DNA of 48,235 bases from Saprospiraceae bacterium (GTDB lineage: Bacteria; Bacteroidota; Bacteroidia; Chitinophagales; Saprospiraceae). The stretch spans positions 1-48,235 of the forward strand of contig JADZFD010000020.1 of NCBI GenBank assembly GCA_020850225.1, read 5' to 3'. Below the pieces are notes generated by a model. That model saw only the letters and a list, made by a program, of their open reading frames with translations. It ran no database searches and was not told the DNA's origin. This document shows positions 9,070 to 16,724 of the stretch, one piece after another. The number at the start of each line of letters is the position of its first letter. The first letter of the stretch is position 1. Both the position numbers and the translations under genes were made by a program.

Positions 9070-9077
9070 TACCTTTG
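9070..9077 (+). promoter_or_regulatory. -7 box TACCTTTG of rpsT
   Basis: Perfect TAnnTTTG, 39 bases before rpsT, followed by GCAGTCCGTTTTGA, a downstream sequence shared with the rpsU and tRNA promoters of this window. Confidence 0.7.
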
Positions 9078-9116
9078 CAGTCCGTTTTGAAAAAGTGTAT
9101 ATAAAAAATAAATTTC

Positions 9117-9368
9117 ATGGCACACCATAAGTCATCCAAGAAGAGAATCAGACAAGATATAAAAATCAGGCTAAGAAACAGATATTACAAGAAATCTGCA
9201 AGAACTTCTATAGCCAAATTGAGAGCAATGACAGATAAAACTGAAGCTGCTACATTCCTGCCTAAGGTTATCAGCATGGTCGATAAATTAGCAAAGAAAA
9301 ATACATGGCATAAAAACAAGGCATCAAATCTTAAATCCAAATTGACTAAATACGTCAATAGCCTGTAA
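9117..9368 (+). CDS. rpsT: 30S ribosomal protein bS20
   Basis: bS20 binds the 5' domain and helix 44 of 16S rRNA early in small-subunit assembly. The product has 83 residues, is very basic and begins [22 protein letters not shown], the family's N-terminal helix; the central IAKLRAM and C-terminal [23 protein letters not shown] match the long helical hairpin. It is a single-gene transcript: own promoter at 9070-9077 and a strong terminator at 9395-9427. Confidence 0.97.
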   Translation: MAHHKSSKKRIRQDIKIRLRNRYYKKSARTSIAKLRAMTDKTEAATFLPKVISMVDKLAKKNTWHKNKASNLKSKLTKYVNSL

Positions 9369-9394
9369 TTAAGCCTGTTTAATAATATACTGAG

Positions 9395-9427
9395 AGGTGA
9401 GCTTCGTAGGAAGTCTCACCTTTTTTT
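9395..9427 (+). terminator. Rho-independent terminator of rpsT
   Basis: Stem AGGTGAG/CTCACCT (9395-9401/9415-9421), 13-base loop, then seven T. Confidence 0.9.
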
Positions 9428-9590
9428 GCTATATATAAGCTTCATATATGTTTAAATGTAGAATACTGAAGTGTTTGGCTGCTTACAGATACAAATTCGC
9501 CCTGCCTATATTTAATATTCAGATGAATATTGTCATAAATTAATATTTCTATATTAAAAATTACTATTTTGGCAACAAAATATAAAATTT

Positions 9591-10094
9591 ATGGCCAGTT
9601 TCAGGATAAGACCCAAGTTTTCAGTCACTTCAACACTAACAACGGATGAAATCTTATCAAAAGTCAAAAACAGGTTGAGAGACAACACAGATTATTTACA
9701 TGGTCAGGCAATGCAGGATCATATCACTATCAGGGTAAACAAAGAGCAAAGGCATTACTGGTCGCCACAACTGAGTGTATTGTTGCAGGAGGACGAAGCC
9801 AGCCAATCTACACTTATCACCGGTGTTTATGGACCTATGCCCAATGTATGGACATTATTTGCTATTTCTTATTTAGCATTATCCGTAATGTTTACCTTTA
9901 TAAGCATCATTGGGTTTTCCCAAAGAGCACTGAATCAGGAAGCCCCGATTCTGTATGCTTTACCCATAATCGTAATTACTGCAGCGGTTTTGTATATTTT
10001 GAGTCAGATGGGTCAAAAATTAGGTGCAGCACAAACCTATACAATCCATTTCTTTTTTCAGGAGGCGCTGGGAGAAAAATTACCTGAAATTTGA
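9591..10094 (+). CDS. Hypothetical protein with two transmembrane helices
   Basis: A 167-residue protein of unrecognised family. The N-terminal ~85 residues are soluble and basic (MASFRIRPKFSVTSTLTTDEILSK...), with a beta-rich segment (HITIRVNKEQRHYWSPQLSVLLQED). Two transmembrane helices follow at about 91-110 (LFAISYLALSVMFTFISIIG) and 120-138 (LYALPIIVITAAVLYILSQMG), and a short soluble tail ends EALGEKLPEI. The layout, a cytoplasmic domain carrying a C-terminal hairpin in the membrane, suggests a small membrane-bound accessory protein. It is flanked by rpsT and the E1 fusion, each with its own promoter, so context says little about function. Confidence 0.6.
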   Translation: MASFRIRPKFSVTSTLTTDEILSKVKNRLRDNTDYLHGQAMQDHITIRVNKEQRHYWSPQLSVLLQEDEASQSTLITGVYGPMPNVWTLFAISYLALSVMFTFISIIGFSQRALNQEAPILYALPIIVITAAVLYILSQMGQKLGAAQTYTIHFFFQEALGEKLPEI

Positions 10095-10154
10095 TACAAT
10101 GTACGTATTGCATACTATAACAATAACCTTTTACAAAAAAATTGAAACAGCAGA

Positions 10155-10172
10155 TTATGTATCGATACATAA
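10155..10172. repeat. 18-bp perfect palindrome
   Basis: TTATGTATCGATACATAA is self-complementary over all 18 bases. It lies in the 240-base gap before the E1 fusion gene, about 150 bases upstream of that gene's -7 box. It may be an operator; there is no T-run to make it a terminator. Confidence 0.4.
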
Positions 10173-10323
10173 GGTTGTATACATACTTGCTGTTAATGTT
10201 GCAAATAATTAAACTGAAATTCGGATCTTAGCGTATAATATAATTTCAACTATTTATTAATGGTAGTTTATTATTCATATTAAATAGAAAGCAGTATAAT
10301 GTGAATCTTTGAGATGATTTACC

Positions 10324-10331
10324 TATTTTTG
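10324..10331 (+). promoter_or_regulatory. -7 box TATTTTTG of the E1 fusion gene
   Basis: TAnnTTTG ends only four bases before the ATG at 10336, so transcription should start at or next to the start codon (leaderless mRNA). Confidence 0.55.
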
Positions 10332-10335
10332 CACT

Positions 10336-12387
10336 ATGGAGCAACATCAATCAGATAACAACTTACTGCGTCGTGCTTTTACACTGTTGTGTACTGCTAA
10401 GAGCATGACAGAATTATACGAGGATAATTTTAAAATTGTTTCAAAATATGTTCACGCCACTTCCCGGGGACATGAGGCCATACAAATAGCTGTAGGAATT
10501 TCTTTGAAACCCGAAGACTTTGTATCGCCTTATTACAGAGATGACGCCATGTTGTTGTCGATTGGGATGCAACCCTATGATCTGATGCTCCAGGTGCTGG
10601 CGAAGCGGGATGATCCTTTTTCAGGTGGCCGTAGCTATTATAGTCATCCCAGCCTTAAAGATAATGACAAGCCAAAAATACCGCATCAGTCTTCAGCAAC
10701 GGGTATGCAGGCTATTCCTGCAACAGGTGTTGCCATGGGTATTCAGTATAGAGAATTGCATAATCTGACCCAAACCCCGGGGGCCATAGCTGTTTGTTCT
10801 TTGGGAGATGCATCCGTGACTGAGGGAGAAGTGTCAGAAGCAATGCAAATGGCAGCACTGAAGCAACTGCCCATATTGTTTTTGGTACAAGACAATGGAT
10901 GGGACATATCAGCCACAGCTGAAGAAACCCGAGCAATGAATGCTTATGAATACAGTAAGGGATTCCCGGGAATTGAAGCCATATCCATTGACGGAACCAA
11001 TTTTGAAATATGCTATCAGACGGTGCAGGATGTTGTATCAAAGATGCGGACAGAGCGGAGACCATTCCTCCTGCATGCGACCGTTCCTTTGCTCAACCAT
11101 CATACTTCAGGAGTACGTAAGGAATGGTACAGACATGATCTGGAAGAACATCAACTACGGGATCCTTATGACAAATTATTAAATCTACTGATACAAAATC
11201 AATTTTCAGAGGAAGATATAAACAATACGATACAGCAATGCAAGACCTTGGTCCATCAGGATTATTTGAGGGCAATAGCTGCTCCTGATCCTGTACCGGA
11301 GGATTTGTTTACACATGACTTTGCACCAACACCTATAATAAATGAACAGGGAGAAAGGTTACCTGAAAATGCTGAAGAAAAAGTAATGGTTGACTGTGCG
11401 CTGATCGCTATTCAGGAACTGATGGAAGAACATCCTGAATGTCTGCTGTATGGTCAGGATGTAGGCAGAAGATTAGGCGGTGTTTTCAGGGAAGCAGCTA
11501 CATTGGCACAAAAATTCGGTGACAGCCGCGTATTTAATACAGCGATTCAGGAAGCCCTGATAGTGGGCAGTACCGTTGGTATGTCAGCTACGGGCCTGAA
11601 ACCCATAGTGGAAGTTCAGTTTGCCGACTATATCTGGCCGGGTCTCAACCAGCTTTTTACGGAGGTCAGCAGAAGTAATTATCTCTCTAATGGCAAATGG
11701 CCAGTAAGTATGATACTCCGTGTGCCTATCGGCGCCTATGGCAGTGGCGGACCCTATCACAGTTCCAGTGTAGAATCCGTACTTTCCAATATCCGGGGTA
11801 TTAAAATTGTCTATCCAAGTAATGGTGCAGATTTAAAGGGACTTATGAAAGCTGCCTATTACGACCCTAATCCGGTTGTTATCCTGGAGCATAAAGGCCT
11901 GTACTGGAGCAAGGTGCCCGGTACTGAAACGGCCAGGAGAAAACTACCTTCCAAAGATTATATCCTACCTCTGGGTATCGGCAATATGGTTCAGGAAGCT
12001 ACCGTAGATGACAATGAGAATAAAGTACTGGTAGTGACTTATGGAATGGGTGTTCACTGGGCTCTGAATGCAGATGCAGGTTTGAGAGACAAAGTAGGTA
12101 TTTTAGACTTACGTACGATTTATCCGTTGGACGAAGCACTCATTTTCGAAAAGTCAAAAACATACGGCCGTATACTTGTACTTACTGAAGAACCTGTCAA
12201 TAATACCTTTGCGCAAAGTATCGCTGCCCGTATACAGGAACATTGCTTTGAATACCTGGATGCGCCGGTTAGGACTATAGGTGCTGAAAATATGCCTGCA
12301 ATACCACTCAATGAAATCCTTGAAAGAACCATGCTGCCCAACGCTGAAAAACTAAGCAGGGCGCTGAACATGTTGTTGGCATACTAA
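10336..12387 (+). CDS. Fused alpha/beta E1 component of a 2-oxo acid dehydrogenase complex (branched-chain type likely)
   Basis: A single 683-residue chain joins the normally separate E1 alpha and E1 beta subunits of a thiamine-dependent 2-oxo acid dehydrogenase. The alpha half (to ~335) has SRGHEAIQIAVGISLKPEDFVSPYYRDDA and the diphosphate site beginning GDASVTEGEVSEAMQMAALK and ending QDNGWDIS (DN where NN is usual). The beta half (from ~365) has LLYGQDVGRRLGGVFREAATL, NTAIQEALIVGSTVGMSATG, PIVEVQFADYIWPGLNQL and GPYHSSSVES. Fused E1 proteins of this kind are common in Bacteroidota and are usually assigned to branched-chain oxo acids; pyruvate or acetoin cannot be excluded. No E2 or E3 gene is adjacent. 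The start at 10336 is supported by the -7 box four bases upstream. Confidence 0.88.
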   Translation: MEQHQSDNNLLRRAFTLLCTAKSMTELYEDNFKIVSKYVHATSRGHEAIQIAVGISLKPEDFVSPYYRDDAMLLSIGMQPYDLMLQVLAKRDDPFSGGRSYYSHPSLKDNDKPKIPHQSSATGMQAIPATGVAMGIQYRELHNLTQTPGAIAVCSLGDASVTEGEVSEAMQMAALKQLPILFLVQDNGWDISATAEETRAMNAYEYSKGFPGIEAISIDGTNFEICYQTVQDVVSKMRTERRPFLLHATVPLLNHHTSGVRKEWYRHDLEEHQLRDPYDKLLNLLIQNQFSEEDINNTIQQCKTLVHQDYLRAIAAPDPVPEDLFTHDFAPTPIINEQGERLPENAEEKVMVDCALIAIQELMEEHPECLLYGQDVGRRLGGVFREAATLAQKFGDSRVFNTAIQEALIVGSTVGMSATGLKPIVEVQFADYIWPGLNQLFTEVSRSNYLSNGKWPVSMILRVPIGAYGSGGPYHSSSVESVLSNIRGIKIVYPSNGADLKGLMKAAYYDPNPVVILEHKGLYWSKVPGTETARRKLPSKDYILPLGIGNMVQEATVDDNENKVLVVTYGMGVHWALNADAGLRDKVGILDLRTIYPLDEALIFEKSKTYGRILVLTEEPVNNTFAQSIAARIQEHCFEYLDAPVRTIGAENMPAIPLNEILERTMLPNAEKLSRALNMLLAY

Positions 12388-12500
12388 AATCTGAAAATCC
12401 ATAATCATTTTATAGTAATGGACATTTGACAGAGGTTCTGTAATCTTCCTTTTACATAGAAATATTATAACCGTACTATCTGAACACATGATACGGATAT

Positions 12501-12508
12501 TACTTTTG
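12501..12508 (+). promoter_or_regulatory. Possible upstream -7 box TACTTTTG before the palindrome
   Basis: Perfect TAnnTTTG. If used, the palindrome at 12519-12548 would lie just downstream of the transcription start and act as a repressor site or an RNA hairpin. Confidence 0.35.
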
Positions 12509-12518
12509 TCAGAAAAAT

Positions 12519-12548
12519 GTAATAAAAGTATTTAAATACTTTTATTAC
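12519..12548. promoter_or_regulatory. 30-bp perfect palindrome, candidate operator of the DUF2249-hemerythrin gene
   Basis: The left arm GTAATAAAAGTATTT is followed directly by its exact reverse complement; no mismatch over 30 bases. Its centre is 26.5 bases upstream of the TATCTTTG box at 12560, near the -33 to -40 zone where an activator of the CRP/FNR family would sit. Part of the right arm recurs upstream of 14618. The binding protein is not known. Confidence 0.6.
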
Positions 12549-12559
12549 TAATATTTTAC

Positions 12560-12567
12560 TATCTTTG
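12560..12567 (+). promoter_or_regulatory. -7 box TATCTTTG of the DUF2249-hemerythrin gene
   Basis: Perfect TAnnTTTG, 38 bases before the ATG at 12606. Confidence 0.6.
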
Positions 12568-12605
12568 TTGTTCATTTTTTCAACAGGGTTTATCTGATAT
12601 ACAGT

Positions 12606-14333
12606 ATGAAAACATTGTCTGACAATTTCCTGGATGTTACTACACTTGGACACAGGCTAAAATACCCGACGGTATTTACAAGATTTGATAATCTGAATGA
12701 GGGTGAAAGTATCCTTCTTCAGAACGATGATGACATGCAACCCTTGTTTTATCAATTGATAGAATTAAGAGGAGATACATTTACCTGGGAATATCTCGAT
12801 AGCGAACCCAATATCTGGAAAATAAAAATTATTAAAAATCATCATAAACCTAAATCAGAAGATAATATGAGCAATAATGACTCAAATATTTTGGATGTCA
12901 CGACAATAGAACCTCGTTTAAAACATGCAACAATTTTCGCCCGATACAATGCACTTAACCCGGGAGAAACTCTATTTATTCACAATGACCACGATCCCAA
13001 ACCACTCTATTACCAATTAATGGACAATTATGGTACGGAATTCACCTGGGATTATACAGAGCATGGACCTCAATGGTGGAAAATAAAAATTACCAAAAAA
13101 ATGCATGGCGATGTACAACCACCTTCTGCAAATGGCAACATATTAAATGTAACGGAACTACCTCCACACTTGAAACACGCTACAATTTTTGGACGGTTCA
13201 ATGACCTGAAACCCGGTGAAAGTCTGTATATTCATAATGATCACGATCCCAAGCCACTTTACTTCCAGTTGGTAAACCAACATGGTAATACCTTTGCATG
13301 GGAATATCAGGAACAGGGACCTCAATGGTGGAAAATAAAAATTACCAAAAATGAAGTAAAAAAGGAAGAACCCGTGATTGATGAAGGTGGGAATATACTG
13401 AATGTAACATTACTCGAGCCCAGGATGAAACATCCTACGATTTTTATGCGTTTCGACGAATTGAATGAGGGTGAGGATTTAATCATTCTGAACGACCATG
13501 ATCCCAAACCACTGTATTATCAGTTACTTGCAGAACGGGGCAATATATTCTTTTGGGAATACCTTCAATCAGGACCTCAGTGGTGGAGAATAAAAATTAA
13601 AAAACGTGTTGTCAATGAAGGTGAAGAAACGATTGGTCAGCTGGTTGCGCAGGACTACAGAAAAGCACAGATCTTTAAAAAATATAACATCAATTTCAGT
13701 ATCGAAGGCAGGAAGACCCTGAAAGAAGTATGTTACGAAAAAGAACTGGATGAAGCCGTAGTAAGCGATGAATTGCGGAATATTGATCGCAGTAATCTGG
13801 AAAGAGCTACACCGTACAATGATTGGGAACTCGGATTCCTCATTGATTACATAGTCAATACGCACCATACCTATATCAACAGAAATCTGCCCGAACTCAA
13901 AAATATAGTAGCTAAGGTCAAGGATGCCCACGGCAATGACCATCCGGAATTAATAAAGGTCAATCAGCATATTAATTATATCAGTTCTGAATTGCTGGCA
14001 CATCTGCAAAAAGAAGAACGCATCGTATTTCCATTCTTCAAAAACATGACGGAGGCACATAAAAACAATCAGCCGCTGACTGAAAATCCCTTTGGAAGCG
14101 CCAATGTACCGGTAAATCTTATGGAAATGGAGCATGAATCCATATTTTCCAACTTAGCTGAAATCCGGACAATTACCGGCAATTACACCGTACCGGAAGA
14201 TGGTTGTGACAGTTATCATATACTGTTTAAAATGATTCAGGAATTTGAAAACGATTTACTGTTGCATGTTCACCTTGAGAATAACATTCTATTCCCTAAA
14301 ATATTAGAGATAGACAAGGTGTTGAATGTATAA
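12606..14333 (+). CDS. Four tandem DUF2249 domains fused to a ScdA_N/hemerythrin (RIC-type) module
   Basis: A 575-residue cytoplasmic protein. Residues 8-78, 95-165, 179-249 and 264-333 are four DUF2249 repeats with the signature NDHDPKPLYYQL and the end GPQWWKIKITK; the first is divergent (NDDDMQPLFYQL, lacking the His). Residues ~343-393 fit the ScdA N-terminal (DUF542) domain, but where its CC pair is expected the sequence is INFSIEGRKTL. Residues ~405-570 are a hemerythrin-like four-helix domain with HH at 420-421, H454, H465/KEE, EMEH 507-510 and HVH 554-556, able to hold a di-iron centre. RIC/ScdA/YtfE proteins repair iron-sulfur clusters after nitric oxide or oxidative damage. The role of DUF2249 is unproven; it occurs near denitrification and NO genes. 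The 30-bp palindrome upstream suggests tight control. Confidence 0.82.
   Translation: MKTLSDNFLDVTTLGHRLKYPTVFTRFDNLNEGESILLQNDDDMQPLFYQLIELRGDTFTWEYLDSEPNIWKIKIIKNHHKPKSEDNMSNNDSNILDVTTIEPRLKHATIFARYNALNPGETLFIHNDHDPKPLYYQLMDNYGTEFTWDYTEHGPQWWKIKITKKMHGDVQPPSANGNILNVTELPPHLKHATIFGRFNDLKPGESLYIHNDHDPKPLYFQLVNQHGNTFAWEYQEQGPQWWKIKITKNEVKKEEPVIDEGGNILNVTLLEPRMKHPTIFMRFDELNEGEDLIILNDHDPKPLYYQLLAERGNIFFWEYLQSGPQWWRIKIKKRVVNEGEETIGQLVAQDYRKAQIFKKYNINFSIEGRKTLKEVCYEKELDEAVVSDELRNIDRSNLERATPYNDWELGFLIDYIVNTHHTYINRNLPELKNIVAKVKDAHGNDHPELIKVNQHINYISSELLAHLQKEERIVFPFFKNMTEAHKNNQPLTENPFGSANVPVNLMEMEHESIFSNLAEIRTITGNYTVPEDGCDSYHILFKMIQEFENDLLLHVHLENNILFPKILEIDKVLNV
12627..13604 (+). repeat. Four in-frame ~85-codon DUF2249 repeats
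   Basis: Units start at 12627, 12888, 13140 and 13395 (period 252-261 bases). Units 2-4 are close at protein level (KHATIF.RFN.L.PGE, NDHDPKPLY, GPQWWKIKI); unit 1 is older or under different constraint. Confidence 0.85.
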
Positions 14334-14513
14334 TTCTACTATAAAAAACAATCTGCTTGAAAAAAACTATAGATATGTTGGAGAGCCTTTACAGAATATT
14401 TGGTTTGGCTCTCACAACATAGATTCTAATAGAAGATGTATTAAGAATGTCGATTTTTTCATTGTGAATGAGCAAAAATATATGGTCAGGTGTTATATAC
14501 ATAATGAATGACA

Positions 14514-14565
14514 AATAAGTAAAGTAAAGATTTTTATAAATACTTATTTTACTGGTATTTATAAA
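14514..14565. promoter_or_regulatory. Overlapping inverted repeats upstream of the DUF1858-DUF2249 operon
   Basis: AATAAGTA (14514-14521) pairs with TACTTATT (14541-14548), and TTTATAAATAC (14533-14543) pairs with GTATTTATAAA (14555-14565). The stretch 14538-14553, AAATACTTATTTTACT, matches 14 of 16 bases of the right arm of the 12519-12548 palindrome. A good TAnnTTTG box is not visible downstream, so the promoter is unplaced. Confidence 0.45.
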
Positions 14566-14617
14566 ACTGCCGGATCTGCTGAATCTATCCGGATAATATA
14601 AATTTTAAAGATAAATA

Positions 14618-15424
14618 ATGGAAACCATAAATGCAAATACCCGTATTTCAACATTGCTGAAACAACATCCGGATGCGCTGGAAGCAATAGTAAGTATATC
14701 CAAAAAATTTGAAAAACTTAGAAATCCGCTCTTACGTAAACTGATGGCATCGCGGACTTCCATCAGTATGGCTAGTAAGATAGGTGGATGCAAGGTTGAA
14801 GATTTTTTTGAGAAATTAAAGCCACTCGGATTTGTAATAGATTCATCCAAAAACAAGGAAACAAAAGAGGAAGAAATACCGGTACCGGATTTCGTTATCA
14901 ACAGAACAGAAGAAAGTACCGTAGATCTGGATGTCAGGCCTGTACTGGAAGCCGGCAATGACCCTTTAACCATGATAATAGACAAACTCAAGAGTATGCA
15001 ACCCGGTAAAGTCCTTCGGCTAATTAATAGTTTCGACCCCATTCCTCTGGTACTCTTGTTGGAAAAACAAGGTTATAAAGCCTATTCTGAGATTGCAGGT
15101 CAGGATCTGGTGTATACCTATTTTTTCAATCCGGATACAGCCAAAATGACATCAGAAGTTAATCTCAATACGGACAACTGGGACGAAATTGCAGCTTCTT
15201 TTAAAGACAACATGGAAACAATTGATGTACGAATGCTGGAGATGCCTTTACCAATGCTGACCATACTGGAGCATTTGGACAATTTGAAAGCCGGTACTGC
15301 TTTATATGTATATCACAAGCGTATACCTGTGTTTCTACTACCTGAATTACAAGATCGTAAATTTGATTACAGAATCAGGGAGATTAGTGCGGGTGAAGTT
15401 CATCTATTGATTTTTAAAAATTGA
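14618..15424 (+). CDS. DUF1858 plus two DUF2249 domains
   Basis: A 268-residue soluble protein. Residues 1-75 resemble DUF1858 (METINANTRISTLLKQHPDALEAIVSISKKFEKL, ending FFEKLKPLGF), a small domain often attached to hemerythrin, hybrid-cluster or DUF2249 proteins. Residues ~103-170 (LDVRPVLEAGNDPLTMI...RLINSFDPIPLVLLLEKQGY) and ~203-266 (IDVRMLEMPLPMLTILEHLDNL...YHKRIPVFLLPEL) are two DUF2249 copies with the NDHDPKPL signature eroded to NSFDPIPL and YHKRIPVF. It is the first gene of a tight operon: four bases separate it from the heme-copper-oxidase-like gene. A role in redox or NO handling is inferred from context only. Confidence 0.72.
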   Translation: METINANTRISTLLKQHPDALEAIVSISKKFEKLRNPLLRKLMASRTSISMASKIGGCKVEDFFEKLKPLGFVIDSSKNKETKEEEIPVPDFVINRTEESTVDLDVRPVLEAGNDPLTMIIDKLKSMQPGKVLRLINSFDPIPLVLLLEKQGYKAYSEIAGQDLVYTYFFNPDTAKMTSEVNLNTDNWDEIAASFKDNMETIDVRMLEMPLPMLTILEHLDNLKAGTALYVYHKRIPVFLLPELQDRKFDYRIREISAGEVHLLIFKN

Positions 15425-15428
15425 AAAT

Positions 15429-16724
15429 ATGTTGGGTGGTCCATTTAACAGCGAATTGATAAAAACAACATCCTATAAGGTTATCCTTCCTTTTTATATC
15501 TATGGAGCAGTATCATTTCTGGTAGCCACGATTATGCTGTTGGCTTCCAACCAGGATTTTACAGGACATTATTTTAACCCACATATTCTTGCTGTAACAC
15601 ATACTATGGCTTTAGGTTGGGGGACAATGATCATACTGGGAGCCAGTCATCAGCTGGTTCCGGTACTTATAGAAGGACGTCTGTATAGTGAAAAATTAGC
15701 TATGTATACCTTTTATCTGGCAGCCATAGGTATTCCTGTTCTTGTGTATGCATTTTACGTTTTCAACATGGGACCTATTGCCAAATGGGGAGGAAGATTT
15801 GTAGTGATAGCTGTATTACTGTATCTGATCAATATTGCCAAAAGTATCGACAAAAGTCAGCACACGAATGTTCATGCCGTCTTTGTTCTGGGAGCCGTCA
15901 TCTGGTTGTTTCTCACTGTCCTCGTAGGTCTGGCACTAGTGTATAATTTTACCTATCTGCTATTACCCAAAGATCATCTGCACTATCTGTATTTTCATGC
16001 ACATCTTGGCATTATCGGTTGGTTTTTGCTCTTGGTGATAGGTGTGGGTTCCAGATTAATACCTATGTTTATGATCTCCAAATATACCAATACCCGATTA
16101 CTCTGGACTATATTTGTGCTTATTAATCTGGCACTTCTGTTTTTTGTAGCTTTTTTCTACTGGATGGAAACGCTTATCGGACTGACCTTTATTCCGGTTT
16201 TATTCATACTTACAGCCATTATTTTATTTGGTTTCTATTGCTTTAAAGCCTATCAGCAACGGTTGCGTAAGCAAATAGACGATCAGGTAAAAATATCCCT
16301 GCTCGCAGTCGCCATGCTGATGTTGCCCATTATTATGCTGATAACTGTAATTTCACTGCTGATAACAGTAACCGACCAGGAGACAAATCTCATTCTTACC
16401 TATGGATTCCTGGTGTTTTTTGGCTGGCTGACAGCTATTATATTGGGAATGACCTTCAAAACCCTGCCATTCATCGTTTGGAATAAGGTATACCACAAAA
16501 AATCATCATTGGGAAAAACACCTAACCCAAAAGATTTAATTCATCCGGGTGTCTTTAAAATTATGGCTGTAGCTTATCTGCTGGGACTGGTTTTGTTTTC
16601 AACAGGGATTATATTGCTGAGCAGCATGCTGTTAAAAACAGGTGCCGTATGTATGCTTTTAACAGCCGTACTGTATAATTTTAATGTTTTTAAAGTCATC
16701 AATCACAAAGCAGTAACCATATGA
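15429..16724 (+). CDS. Polytopic membrane protein related to heme-copper oxidase/NnrS-type proteins
   Basis: A 431-residue protein with about twelve hydrophobic helices. Conserved-looking histidines sit in or near helices: H47, H52, H58 and H74 (HILAVTHTMALGWGTMIILGASHQLVP), H145, H149 (HTNVHA) and H190, H192 (YFHAHLGIIGWF). This arrangement recalls subunit I of cbb3/NorB-type heme-copper oxidases and NnrS, where His residues bind heme, but the chain lacks a full catalytic subunit's metal-site pattern and no cytochrome c subunit is adjacent. A heme-linked role in nitric oxide or oxygen metabolism is inferred from these histidines and from its operon partners. It overlaps the next gene by four bases (ATGA). 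Confidence 0.65.
   Translation: MLGGPFNSELIKTTSYKVILPFYIYGAVSFLVATIMLLASNQDFTGHYFNPHILAVTHTMALGWGTMIILGASHQLVPVLIEGRLYSEKLAMYTFYLAAIGIPVLVYAFYVFNMGPIAKWGGRFVVIAVLLYLINIAKSIDKSQHTNVHAVFVLGAVIWLFLTVLVGLALVYNFTYLLLPKDHLHYLYFHAHLGIIGWFLLLVIGVGSRLIPMFMISKYTNTRLLWTIFVLINLALLFFVAFFYWMETLIGLTFIPVLFILTAIILFGFYCFKAYQQRLRKQIDDQVKISLLAVAMLMLPIIMLITVISLLITVTDQETNLILTYGFLVFFGWLTAIILGMTFKTLPFIVWNKVYHKKSSLGKTPNPKDLIHPGVFKIMAVAYLLGLVLFSTGIILLSSMLLKTGAVCMLLTAVLYNFNVFKVINHKAVTI

Noticed and set aside
12627-13604. CRISPR or other DNA repeat array
   Set aside because: The periodicity (~252-261 bases) is that of in-frame protein domains, with variation at third codon positions; no short direct repeats with spacers exist anywhere in the window.
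14326-14511. Forward frame of 61 codons after the hemerythrin gene
   Set aside because: It overlaps the end of that gene in another frame, has no promoter and shows no recognisable composition or domain.
15429-16724. Calling the membrane protein NorB or CcoN
   Set aside because: The His pattern is only partly similar and no catalytic partner subunit is encoded; a specific oxidase or reductase name is not supported.
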